Shown here piece after piece: positions 12,050 to 22,700 of a stretch of DNA of 64,000 bases. The position numbers were made by a program, and so were the translations under genes. The stretch's first letter is position 1. Every line of letters begins with the position of its first letter. The stretch covers positions 761,910,673 to 761,974,672 of the forward strand of contig NC_081408.1 in the NCBI RefSeq assembly GCF_030272615.1. The letters run 5' to 3'. Source of the DNA: Cryptomeria japonica (Eukaryota > Streptophyta > Pinopsida > Cupressales > Cupressaceae). The notes under the pieces are model-generated. The model searched no databases. It was not told the origin of the DNA and saw only the letters and a program-made list of their open reading frames with translations.

Positions 12050-13672
12050 CTATGTGTAGAACCTGCGAAGGTGCATGCTATTGATAGGATCCTCCAAAGG
12101 TTCACCTTCTGTAGTTGAGAGTTGATATGCACCCGATCCATATGCTATTGTAATAATGTAGGGACCAAGCCAATTTGGTTCGAACTTGCCCTTCTTCTCT
12201 CTGTCTTTTTTATTTTTGGGATTTTCTCTGAGAACCAAGTCACCTACCTCAAATGTGTGAGGCTTTACCTTGTGATTGTAGTTGCATTGTTCCTTGACTG
12301 AATGATGTGTAGCTTGATTGAATGTCTTCCTCGATGAAGGAACTGAGATAGAATTACTAGTGTGTGGACTACACAGGCCCGTATGCGTGTCACCTGGAGA
12401 AGTTTGGGCATCCCTAATAACAAATTCCTTCAAGAAAGCTCCATTAAAGGTCCATGATGTATTGCTAGAAGGGAAAGGATGTGTGGAACAAATGGATGAG
12501 TGATGAAGGCTTATGATTGTGAAAAGAAGTGAAAGTAGGATGACATGATGGAGACTTAGGATCAACAAGTATGCTTTTTGACTTGCAATTGTAGAATTTT
12601 TGCCCCCAGTTATTTTGATATTAGGGGAGATCAACTCTTTCTCTTTTTGCTTCATAGGATTTTTATCCTTGAATTTGATTTTTGCAGAGTCCAATAGCTT
12701 TTGATTTTGATTTGGACTGAAGGACTTTTCTTTAGTTTTGACTTTTAGATTTTTCTTTTGAAAGCTTGATTTTTGATCCCCAATGAGTAAGGGCTTTTGT
12801 AATTCTTGTTGATCCAAGTCTGGAAGTGGAGTGGAAATAGAATGAGTGGATGATATGGTAAAGCTATGTGAGTTATCAAGAGGGTTAGCGATAGACTCAA
12901 TATATTCTTTGTTGGAACCACTCTTAGGACTATTGATATCAAGAGTTGCTTGCACCGCTAGAGGAGATTTGCATTCAGACTTAATAGCCACAACACTAAG
13001 TGGTTCACACCCAATTCTTTGGTCTTGCATATTGCTTGTAGATTGTTCTTGTCGACTGAATGTCTTAGGAGATAGTGGGAGTTGATCAACATGAAAGATA
13101 TACTCACCACATCCCATGCCTTTAATCTTGAATTTTTCTTTTAGCTCTGTTTGTTTTGATGTAGAAGCTTTTAATGATTTTGGATCCACATATGCTGAAG
13201 ATGGAATAGCTTCTCGATTGGCTAGAATTGTTATTTCTGATCTAGGTCGTAGATTATTGCAATATATAAATGGATTTGGGTCAGCTTTGACAGTCACTTC
13301 AACTCCATTGTGTGGAAACTTGATACACTGATGATATGTAGATGGGACTGCACTCATCTCATGAATCCAAGGACATCCTAGTAATATATTGTATGTGAGA
13401 TCCAGGTCAAGTACTTGACAAACTACATCCTTTGTAACTGGCCCAACTCTGAGAGGTAAGGTGACTGTGCCCTTGGATGAACACTCTTCATCATCATATG
13501 CCTTGATGGTGATTTTGTTTGTAGAATTCACAGCTTAATCAGAATATCCCAATTGTTTAATTGTGCTCAATGTACAAATGGTTAGACCTGCTCCTCCATC
13601 TATCAGGACTCATTTTATTCGATGCTTGTGTATGAAGGCTTCAATGTGTAATGGTGCATTATGTGGCTGACT
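12050..13672 (-). pseudogene. G3 protease fused to integrase C-terminus
   Basis: Reading leftwards, the Tat-type retropepsin appears first: active site LIDGGAGLTIC (about 13605-13575), flap region, then YNILLGCPWIHEM (about 13400). After a long linker, poor in known domains, the frame ends with an integrase C-terminal segment (PHTFEVGDLVLRENP, FEPNWLGPYII, MHLRRFYT, about 12290-12053) that matches the end of the G5 integrase at 35100-35333. Everything normally between protease and this tail (RT, two RNase H domains, HHCC and DDE core) is missing. A TGA before the active site and a TAA near 13534 add further breaks. The linker carries repeated Ser/Lys-rich text and no domain I recognise. Confidence 0.85.
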
Positions 13673-16145
13673 TACAGATGCATCATCGGCTTTTGTGAAA
13701 GGTATCCCACCATGGCTTGAAACTGGTCCACGTTCAGATCAGTAGGAACAGCAGTATCTCTCAATATTTTGTCAAGAATGGCTTTATGTGCAGAAGATAT
13801 GTGTAATAGCTCAAGGATTGAAATGAGGGCGGGTGTCTTCCCTAACTGTTCTACAAGGTCATACTCAGGTTTGGTTGATGAAGAAGCTGTGCTTTTAGTT
13901 GGAGCACCTTGCAAAGTGATTTTACCTCGACAGGTTGTAACATGACATTTAGAAGTAGGTTCAGAAGAAGATCCAACACCTTTTAGGACAATCTTGGGTC
14001 TCTGGGTAGAATTCTCAGATGCTTTGTCCTTGATGATAATGGTAGAGACATAATTGTCCATTGAAATGTGATTGATAGTTGAATCATAGTTATAGGATGC
14101 TCTGGTATAGTTGGTTTGGTCATCTGTGGCTTTAGCTTTTCCCTTGTCATGTTTTGGGAATGGTTCCTTAAACATCTCATGTTCTTGATTGGATGAATGT
14201 CCCTCAATCTCAATATCACCTCTATCAATGAGATCATGTATGATGTTCTTCAGTTGATGACAATTTCCTGTCTTATGACCCTTGCTCTTATGAAATTCAC
14301 AATACTCATCATCATTCCACCAATTTGGTTTGACCTTTGGTTCATATGGCAGGAAATCTAGAACTATGATTACCTTGTCTGCCACTAACTTCTTGAAAAC
14401 TGACTCAAGTGGTTCTCCCAACAGAGTGTACTTCCTTCGTGATCTGGAAGTTGTTTGAGTATTCACTTGATTGTTTGTAGAACTTGATCCAGAAAAAATG
14501 AATTTGGGTCGCACTGTGTTGGCATCAACAACACCATCATTGACTGTGTTCTTGTTTTTATTCCAAAATCTTGGCTTGTCTTTTCCTTTAAAGTCATCTT
14601 TGTTTTCCTTGAATATTTTAATGACTCCTTGTTCAATTAGGACCTTTTCTATTGCTAAGTCTTTTTCAATGACGTCCTTGAAGGTGGACAAACAAGCTTT
14701 CCTTAAGTCATAACCAATCTCTTTGTTAGCATTTTGGGTGAACATTTCTACCATTTGTTTTTGTGGAATTTCACAAGAGCATCTGCTGACTAGATTTCTC
14801 CATCTTTGTAAAAATGATGCAAAAGATTCTCCCTGTTTTTGCTTAGTATTGCACAAAGTAGTGACTGATATGTCTGTCTCTATGTTGTAGGAGAAATGTT
14901 GAATAAATGCCTCTGCTAAGTCACCCCATGACTTAATTCCAGGTGGAAGTTGGGAGAACCATTCCATAGCTTGATCACCTAAGCTTTGTGGGAATAATCT
15001 CATCAAATATGTCTCTTCTGCTGCTACCTCAATGCAAGTTGTGAAAAACTATCTTATGTGTGCCTTAAGATCCCCTTTTCCTCTATACTTATCAAATTTT
15101 GGCGTCACAAAGTGTGTAGGAAAAGGAGGCATTGGAATGCTCTTGTCAAATGGATAAGGACATATGTCTCTCATTGTGTATGTTGGCTTCGGTGTATTTA
15201 TGTCCTCCATTTTCTTTTGTAAGTCCCTGATTTGTTGCTCCAAATTGCTCTTAGGTGGAGATCGACTTCTTGGACCATACCCCATGCTTGAGGCACCAAT
15301 TGGAGGAGGAGCATGTTGCATATATGGATGATATTGATCATACACATGTTCATATGGAGGAGGTCTGTAATCATGCTGCGTATATGGACCACTTGGTATA
15401 GGTTCATGTTGAGGAACACCATATCTATTTTGTGCATGTATACCATATTCTACAGGCATGTCATGTTCCATTGTGTTGCCCCCAAATTTGACATGAGGTT
15501 TCATTGTGTCCAAATTTTGAGCATGCCTTTGAACATCCAATTGCTTTGGTGGTTGATCCTTAGCATTGGTATGTGATTGAGCATATTTGTCTGCATAAGA
15601 CTTCCATAATGGTCTGCGAAGGTGAGTATCATATGTTTGACCATGTGTATGTGGGACCTCTGGTTTTTGAAGAAAAGCTGATGGTGATTCAGGTACCATA
15701 TGTGGTCCTCTATTTCCTTCACTATTAGGTCTCCTTTGATCCATATTGGAGTGAGGTTGTTGCAAAGGTCTATGTTCCATTATTTGAGACATGTCAAAAT
15801 CATGATGTATCTTGGCTCCACTTTGTGCCATTTTTGTAAGAAGTATTGTCTATCCCTCCTCATTATTTCCTCAACCAATCGATTGAAATGGGGATTCATA
15901 ATGGATTCTTCCACATCTGTTGAATGTACTGAAAAGTTGTCCACATTGTCATTGTGTGTAGCATTGTTGTTTATAGTGTCCATGTTCTCAACATTTGGAA
16001 TGTTTCTATAGACATCCATGTCAGGTAATGAAGTATGATCAGAATTGAAAAAGATATCATTGTCATACTCATAAGAACTCATGTTTGTGGACTCTTGAGC
16101 CTCTTTAGTTTCTCTCCTAGATTTTTGAAGATGGGTTTCAACCAT
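13672..16145 (-). pseudogene. G3 gag
   Basis: Structural protein of the particle. The N-terminus begins at the ATG at 16145 (MVETHLQKSRRETKEAQEST) and shifts frame near 15835 into MAQSGAKIHHDFDMSQIMEHRP, the usual Tat gag continuation. A Pro/His/Tyr-rich segment follows, then the Retrotrans_gag core (AMEWFSQLPPGIKSWGDLAE, about 14960-14900; W-N-LVSRCSC, about 14790) and a zinc-binding-like CEFHKSKGHKTGNCHQL (about 14300). An in-frame TAG at 15049 splits the core. The end shifts frame into the protease near 13685. Gag is still mostly readable although the element cannot make its own polymerase. Confidence 0.87.
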
Positions 16146-16637
16146 GAACTAGGTATTGACCAAGATGTGAGAGACTAGATGAAAAATGGAAAGAGTATGG
16201 AAGACCAAGAGTTTGAATGGAATGTAAATGAGTCTGAAGTGTACTTGCAATGTCCAAAGTGTAAGACCAAGTATGTATGTAGTAGAGTAGGTGTGACTTC
16301 CAAAGAGAGGATAGTTTCTCTTGATGAGGTAAGTTGACCTTGACTCTAAGTAAAACCAAATGAGACCCAAAGGTAAGAAACCTTGATGAGGGACCACTTA
16401 GCAAAGTGTTGTTGTATGTAGTGTGTTGACAAAGTATGATGAGGACAAGCAAGTGACCTTTTGACTCAAGTTTAGACAAATGTGAATGTAATGTGAGATG
16501 TAAAGCAATGATGGACTTTGTGAGACCCAAGGACAGGTTGAATGCTAAATGAAACCCTGGAGAGATGACCTAGGAAGCTCAAGAATTCTGAAACTGACTG
16601 TGTTTGCTTGCTGGACTGTAACAGTTTTTCAATTTTG

Positions 16638-16828
16638 GACACAGACGCGCCTGTATACTTCACAGACGCTGCTTCCCGACATAGATGCTACTATGTTTAA
16701 CATAGACACGCCTTTGCGATTTTCTGTCAAATGCAATGTTTGCTATTGCAGCACAGACGCGATTCTGCCCTGCACAGACGCGGCTAGACAACACAGACGC
16801 TATTATGCCCGACACAGACGCGTTTCTA
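16638..16828 (+). repeat. CACAGACGCG minisatellite, block 1
   Basis: About eight units of 19-22 bp with core CACAGACGCG(A/C/G). It is the reverse complement of the intron core at 7734-7990 in the same element. Confidence 0.85.
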
Positions 16829-17099
16829 CAAATTTTGTGCAATTTTTCCAATCTGTGAAGTTGTTTTGCTGTGACCAAATCTGGCTGTTTGACTGTTTTT
16901 CGTGACAAGAGGACACAGTGTTGATGAGTTCTCAATGTTTGCAAGTGTTTAGACTCAAAATGACTCTAAGAAAAGTGTGTTGATTGATGTAAAATTGTTT
17001 TGCATACACTTGAAGACACAAAAGACACAATGTTTTGTTGTTTGGTCTTGAATGTTTCGAATGTTTAAAATAAGTCAAGCACAATTCTTATGGCTGGCC

Positions 17100-17460
17100 A
17101 AGACAATAGTTGTTGATCTCACATGGGGTTTTACCCCCGAGGCTATGCTATTCAGAGCGGATACTTAGATGCTTGACCTCACTGGCTCCACCCTCGGTAC
17201 TCACTTCTCAGGTCAGCCAAGCATCAGTCCCCATGAAAACTCCCCATGGCGAACTTTGTATCTCTACTAAGAACCGTATGTGTGTGGGCCGCTACCAGAG
17301 GTCCGACCTCCTGCCCCAACAACTAGAAGGATTTGGGCTTCTAAAACAAAAAGGTGCTAGTAAGGGCATCCGCTCGTGTGGCCATACATGCGACACTTTT
17401 AGCTCTGTAAATACAGAAGGCTCCCAGCCGGTAGGGGTTACGCCCTACAAATGATCAAAT
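17100..17460. other. GC-richer, low-decay block in the G3 leader
   Basis: About 360 bp that stand out from AT-rich surroundings. The minus strand includes GGGAGCCTTCTGTATTTACA and GGGGCAGGAGGTCGGACCTC, with several short self-complementary words. I do not recognise it as rRNA, tRNA or a protein gene; it may be a structured part of the leader RNA. Confidence 0.4.
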
Positions 17461-18047
17461 AAATTTGATCAAACGGGTTTATGGGGAGACATAGTGTCAG
17501 TATGAACTAATTAGCACACGTTATCCATAGTTTTCACCATGAATACATTTGATTATAGTGGTTCGGATGAGGTGGGTTTTCCTCGCTACCACTTGGGTCG
17601 TTCTCTTCTCACTAGTAGTCCTAATGACCACACGAGAAGACAGACCCTCTAAAGATTAAACAAAAAGAGCCTATTGCTCAAGACACAAAAGACAATGATT
17701 CAATTTTAGTGCACCAATGGAAGTGTTTGCTAGTCTATGAAAACAAGGCACACAATAAAAATCCAAAACCCTTTCCAAGGACCTGCACCAAAGATTTTTT
17801 AGTAATTTGGGTTGTTTCAAATTATCACCCCTTCCTGCAAGCACACAAGTTAGGTAAATTTTAAAACCCAAAAGACTTTGTGAAAATAGGGGCCTTCAAC
17901 CAAACGATTTTGCTTCCAAGACAAGCTACACCAATTTTGTTAGCTAGATCTGAGAATGTTAGCTCAAAATAAACTGGATCTGAAACATTAAATGCAAGAC
18001 AAAATGGCGAAAAATGAAAACCTAAAAAAAAAAAATTTTTTTTTTTT

Positions 18048-18560
18048 TTTTACATAGACGCGATTTTACCTTACATAGACGCGATTCCACCCTACACAGA
18101 TGCGATTCCACAACATAGATGCATTTTAACACCTCACAGACGCGTTTCTACAAAAAAAATGCAAAACAAAAAATCCTGCAGAGCACAAATGTGATTAAAA
18201 TGATCACAGACGCGACTAGATCTCACAGACGCGATTAAAGTGCCCACAGACGCGATTCCACAACACAAACGCATTTCTGCAAAAAAATGCAAAATAGAAA
18301 ATCCTGCAGATCACAGACGCGATTTAAATGATCACAAACGTGATTAGATCTCGCAAACGCGATTAAAGTGCCCACAGACGTGCCTATAATGAAAACCTAC
18401 AGTCTGGAAAATGAAAATATTGCCAGAAACACAGACGCTGTTCAGAGGTTCACAGACACGATTCGAGAACACAAACGCGATCCCGCAATCTGCAAAAAAA
18501 AGTGAAATAATGTCGAAGTCGCAGACGCAGCAGAAAATAAAAAATGCGACTCGAAAGTGC
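18048..18560 (+). repeat. CACAGACGCG minisatellite, block 2
   Basis: About nineteen degenerate units, core CACAGACGCGATT, mostly 19-22 bp apart. Within it a three-unit pattern (endings AAATGAT, AGATCT, AAAGTGCC) is itself repeated at about 18190-18255 and 18305-18375, so it grew by both unit and higher-order duplication. Confidence 0.88.
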
Positions 18561-18657
18561 GCAGATGCGAAAATGTCGAAAATGTTGTTGAAAATGCCAG
18601 ATCTGCAACTTCAAACACAAAATCTGCAACAAAATGTTAAATGCAAAAGGGACAAGA

Positions 18658-18675
18658 GTCCCACCGGGCGTGCCA
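18658..18675 (-). other. G3 primer binding site
   Basis: Minus strand reads TGGCACGCCCGGTGGGAC, starting three bases inside the LTR end. Position and the leading TGG fit a tRNA primer site for a Gypsy element. I do not assign the tRNA with certainty. Confidence 0.75.
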
Positions 18676-18678
18676 AAA

Positions 18679-19468
18679 TGTATATGGTGAAAATGGATAA
18701 CAATAATAACAATATTGAAAGGCTAAATAGATTCAACCACAAAACCCTAGCCTAACAATCAACAAAGATCCACCATAACATATGAAGATTACCTAAGACA
18801 TTGCAAATCACATGAAATCACAAAGATTATACCATCACATGTCCAATAGGGTTTTGATCTCCATTCTTCCTATCTCCATTGATCTTGCTTGATATATTTG
18901 CTCTTAGATTTTATGTGCACAAGAGCTCAATAAAGAATGGAATGTGGTTGCAAGTAGGATCGTAGTGTAGTCAATTGATCAAGTAGTTAGCTCCTTAGGT
19001 GATTAGCTCATTTAGGGTTTGATAATGAAGGAAGCATCTCCTTATATAGAAGACACTATATGAAATGGAGGGATAAGATTGAGAGGTGTAAAAGGAGGTC
19101 GGCTATGATTAGAGGGTAGGTAGAAGAAATAATAAAATAATGAAAGGGGTAGGTAGTGTATGAATTAAGAGATGAATGACATGTGTCATGGGTAGAAAAG
19201 GTTAATGAATTAATTAAATAAATAAATAATTATTTAATTAATAGAAGAAGTGGGATCAATTAAATAAATAAGAATATTTATTTAATTTAGGAAAATGATA
19301 ATTTAAATAAATAAATGTATTTATTTAAATGAGAAATAAGGCTAGAAGAGGATAAATGAATTAATTAAATAAATAAAGATTTATTTAATTAATAGAAGAA
19401 TTAAGCTTAGATAATTAAATAAATAAAAATATTTATTTAATTAGACATGACAATTTTAGGTGTCTACA
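18679..19468 (-). repeat. G3 5' LTR (790 bp)
   Basis: Near-identical partner of 6428-7211, with the same TG...CA ends, followed on the right by the CTATT target duplication at 19469-19473. Confidence 0.95.
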
Positions 19469-19473
19469 CTATT

Positions 19474-19849
19474 GATATATCTTCCATAGAGGCAGAGTTC
19501 AGGGGGGTTGTTAACGCAGCTACTGAGGCCATATGGCTTCAAGGTATTCTTTCTGAGTTTGGTATTCCTGTTAGGCAACCTATAGTTATCTTTTGTGATA
19601 ACTAGAGTACTATTCAGATATGCAGGAATTCAGTTCAGCATCAGTGAACCAAACATATAGAGACTCACATGCTTTACATCAAAGAGTTGATTCATGGCCA
19701 GATCATTGACTTAGTCTTTTGCTAGTCTTCAGAGCAGGTTGTTAATATCTTCACCAAACCCTTTACTGAGAGCAATTTCCTTCATCTACAAGCTCTTCTT
19801 GGCATGTGGTCTTCATCAGCAACATCATCATCATTTGGAGGAGCCTTCT
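19474..19849 (+). pseudogene. C2 RNase H end (right half)
   Basis: Continues the C2 frame after the G3 insertion: SSIEAEFRGVVNAATEAIWL, then CDN with a TAG where a residue is expected (about 19605), then HIETHMLYIKELI and VVNIFTKPFTE (about 19738-19770). These are the usual last motifs of Copia RNase H. Removing G3 and one CTATT copy joins it to the part ending at 6427. Confidence 0.88.
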
Positions 19850-20000
19850 AGTCTTCTTGTCTTTTTCTCTCGTCTGGAGGAAATTTTTTTCCCACTGGGT
19901 TTTATTTCTTTCTTTGCTTTATGAGAGATTGTTCATGGGTGCCTATCTAGGCTTTGTTATCAGGACCCATTTTTCTTTTGTTCATCCCTTGGCTATTCTT

Positions 20001-20302
20001 AAGGGGGGGTGTTAGTGTATTTTTATATTCCTTTATGAGGATCTTTGTGGAGTAATCCTAGCTCATTTATGTGAGTGGTTTCCACTACCTTTCCCCTCTT
20101 TTGAGCCCTCTTTTGAGGAGTGTTGTCCACCACCTTTCCCCTCTTTGAGGAGTGGTTTCCACCCCCTTTCCCTCCTTTTATGGGCTTGGTTGGATCTCTC
20201 ATCCTATTTATACTCCTCTTGGTTGCCTTAATCTACAAGGGAGATTTCATCTATTTTGTGTGCTTGCATTCTATTTGCTTGATCCTAGCATTTCCATTTT
20301 CA
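20001..20302 (+). repeat. C2 polypurine tract and probable 3' LTR
   Basis: AAGGGGGGG at 20001-20009 is followed by TGTTAGTGTATTTTTATATTCC at 20010, a typical Copia tract-LTR junction. The right end near 20302 (CATTTTCA) is a guess because the 5' LTR is not in the window. Confidence 0.6.
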
Positions 20303-20861
20303 CTATGAAACTATGTTTTAGTTGACATAAGAATTGAAAGGAAAACAAACCCTTATGCAAAAGGAACATATAAAAAACGCAACCTACTCCCAAACTTTAC
20401 AATCTAATATGCCACTCACAAAGTTCAAGTTAATATGAAAAAATGCAAGTGAGCTGAATGATTTTTCTGTTAACGTTCTTAGTACTGTAGGCGTCAACAT
20501 TTTCAAAAAGTATGGCCGCCTCCTCACTACACCATTCAATTTCTTTTTATATAAAATATTTTTTTAATCTTTCATTTTCAATATTACTAAAAAAAATTTA
20601 ATCATATAAGCATCTGTAAATTTGAAAATATAATAGAAAAGAAAACTTACACAAAATTCTCACAAAATTTCTACCCCTCTGAACTTCCTATACATACCGC
20701 ATCCTTGTAGGGAATTTGGTGAGAGAGGCCCTCAGGCCCGCAAGGCTATGTGTCCCTTCTTTTAAAAAAAATAAATTTATAAAATAAATAAAATTAAAAT
20801 AATATAATATAATTATTTATAAATCTGATATATAAAATAAATATCCTCCCGTTTATAAATA
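20303..20861. other. Intergenic, nothing recognised
   Basis: AT-rich sequence without a coding frame, RNA gene or repeat that I can support. Confidence 0.5.
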
Positions 20862-21003
<142 letters not shown>

Positions 21004-21238
21004 TTAATTCTGAAAAATTATATTAGTGGAAATTTATTTCAACAAGTTCCTCCTACACGTTCATCGGGACAAGGGCATTGTGGCTGCCATGACATGTCAT
21101 GTTGAATGATGGTATGCTATTCTATTTTATATGATGATTTGTATGTTAAGCATGTGATTGTGTAGCACCACCACAAAGAATGACGGTGAAGTAAACATAC
21201 ATTCCTCAAAATCGATTATTTGTGACGCGCATTCCGAC

Positions 21239-21590
21239 AACAAAGTGTATGGTGGATATTTGATAGTGTGCTGCCCATCTGAATTTAATTACTTCATAAG
21301 CCCAACTCCATTAATAGATTGTAAGGAGATGGGTGTACTAAAAGCTTTCCTTAATAATAGAATGATTGAGCAGGATTTAGCTTGTGATCTTATGATTAGA
21401 ACACAATAAATGCCATATGTTTTCTTCTTTATGTCTGAGAGGTTGGCTATGAATGTCGTAATTGAAGATCTGACATTCTACTTTAACTTGCATTCTATTC
21501 GTCATCACAATCTATTAATGGAGTTGGGCTTATGAAGTAATGAAATTCATATGGGCATCACACTGTCAAATATCCACCATACACTTTGTT
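21239..21590. repeat. Large imperfect hairpin
   Basis: Arms 21239-21322 and 21507-21590 are about 84 bp each and largely complementary (shared text AGTTGGGCTTATGAAGTAAT, CAAATATCCACCATACACTT), around a 184-bp loop. The left arm overlaps the inner part of the left terminal repeat. Could be a foldback or MITE-like unit, or a small-RNA hairpin. Confidence 0.75.
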
Positions 21591-22172
21591 ATCACTGATT
21601 AAAAAATGGGCTTTTCTTTTCCCATGGTTGGCTATGTTTTGTTGAAATTTTGAATAAGGTGTCATTCCAAATGCTTCAGCTTTGTTCTAGACCTCAAGGG
21701 TTTAAGGGTTTGTGATTTTAGATCATCTTGTGTTCATTTTAAACCCTCTGGTTTCTAATCTTTCGTTACTTTGTTCACTTAAGTAATGGGTCGTGGGGTC
21801 GTAGGAAGTGTCCCCCCCTTGTTGTTTGCCTAGGTGGTTATGTTAATTAATCAAAAAATTTATGCCTCGAATGTTTTTCTTCTAAAGTTGTCGGGCCTAG
21901 TAACTAGTGTGCATCTCGCGGATTGATCCATGACTCGCGCTATTTCGCTAGGCGAAGTTGCGCGTAGTTTAAAACCAGCGAAGTTGTGAAAACCACATGG
22001 CATGCCACATAGACGGTCTAGCTAGTTGTTGACAGCAAGTAAAATGGTGGCACATGGCACAAGTCACAACAGTTAGCGGGTCAGGATTAAAGGCTGAAAG
22101 GCAGGCCCCAGAGGTGAGTCAGGTCGCAGGTGGAGATGACCTAGCAGGTACAGCTGTTAACAATTTATTGAA

Positions 22173-22700
22173 GCCCTGTGGTTTCCTTTTGGCAAATAAC
22201 AGAGTGACAAGTCAGCTCCGAAAGTGACTGGGCACCAGGTGTTCATGATGAGTCAGCGGGCCCACCCCTCCTGAGAGCCTATTCAGGCGGTTAAAAGCAG
22301 ATCAACTTCAGAGATGATCCAACGGTTCGCACTATTTCGCAAGGGTAAGATGCATGTTCTTTATACCCCGCGAAATAGCGAGAGTGAACGTGAGCCGTCC
22401 ACGTGTCATGATGATGACCTGGAGGATGTAGTTGTTGCGAAGAGAGTGGGGCCCTGTGGTTTTCTTTTGGCAAATAACAGAGTGACAAGTTAGCTCCGAA
22501 AGTGACTGGGTGCCAGGTGTTCACGACGAGTCAGTGGGCCCACCCCTCCTGGGAGCCTTTTCAGAGGATTAAAAGCCGATCAGCTTAAGAGACAATCCGA
22601 CGGCCCACGCTATTTCGCAAGGGTAAGATGCATGTCCTTTATACCCCATGAAATAGTGAGAGTGAACGCGAGTCGTCCACGTGTCATGATGACACATGGT
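22173..22700 (+). promoter_or_regulatory. Tandem 278-bp duplication with G-boxes and inverted words
   Basis: Two diverged units begin GCCCTGTGG at 22173 and 22451. Each holds CTATTTCGC followed about 30 bases later by its inverse GCGAAATAG (22332 and 22370; degraded in the second unit at 22610 and 22648), TTTATACCCC between them, and a G-box CACGTG (22400 and 22678); a third CACGTG is at 22811. Further TATTTCGC words lie at 21941 and 22916. The array ends about 640 bases before the giant frame. CACGTG is the known core for bZIP and bHLH factors; regulatory use here is inference. Confidence 0.55.

Larger units (their letters stand above)
16146..18657 (-). other. G3 leader between PBS and gag
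   Basis: A 2.5-kb untranslated leader in element sense. It contains two minisatellite blocks and a GC-richer block at 17100-17460, each listed separately. A run of A then T at about 18022-18051 can fold on itself. No convincing coding potential was seen; the 114-codon plus-strand frame over 17110-17454 has no recognisable domain. Confidence 0.6.
6428..19468 (-). mobile_element. Tat-type Ty3/Gypsy element G3, non-autonomous, 13.0 kb
   Basis: A complete insertion: LTRs at 6428-7211 and 18679-19468, flanked by perfect CTATT duplications (6423-6427 and 19469-19473) that sit inside the C2 RNase H coding sequence. Element sense is minus: PBS beside the right LTR, polypurine tract beside the left LTR. 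Order in element sense: leader with minisatellites, gag, protease joined straight to the end of integrase, then a spliced gene on the opposite strand. RT, RNase H and the integrase core are absent, so it must have moved using enzymes from elsewhere. The LTRs differ by only about seven substitutions and two short length changes, making it the youngest insertion here. Confidence 0.93.

Noticed and set aside
17110-17454. 114-codon plus-strand frame in the G3 leader
   Set aside because: No domain, no start context and wrong strand for the element leader; kept only as a sequence block of interest.
18048-18560. Regular 19-22 bp repeats that might suggest a CRISPR array
   Set aside because: Units run end to end with degenerate cores and no unique spacers of constant length, inside a plant retrotransposon. 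It is a minisatellite.
20641-20760. GC-richer text near 20700 as a possible tRNA or snRNA
   Set aside because: No cloverleaf, box motifs or anticodon arm could be built.
21158-21409. 83-codon frame across the left terminus
   Set aside because: It crosses the terminal repeat and a hairpin arm; open by chance.
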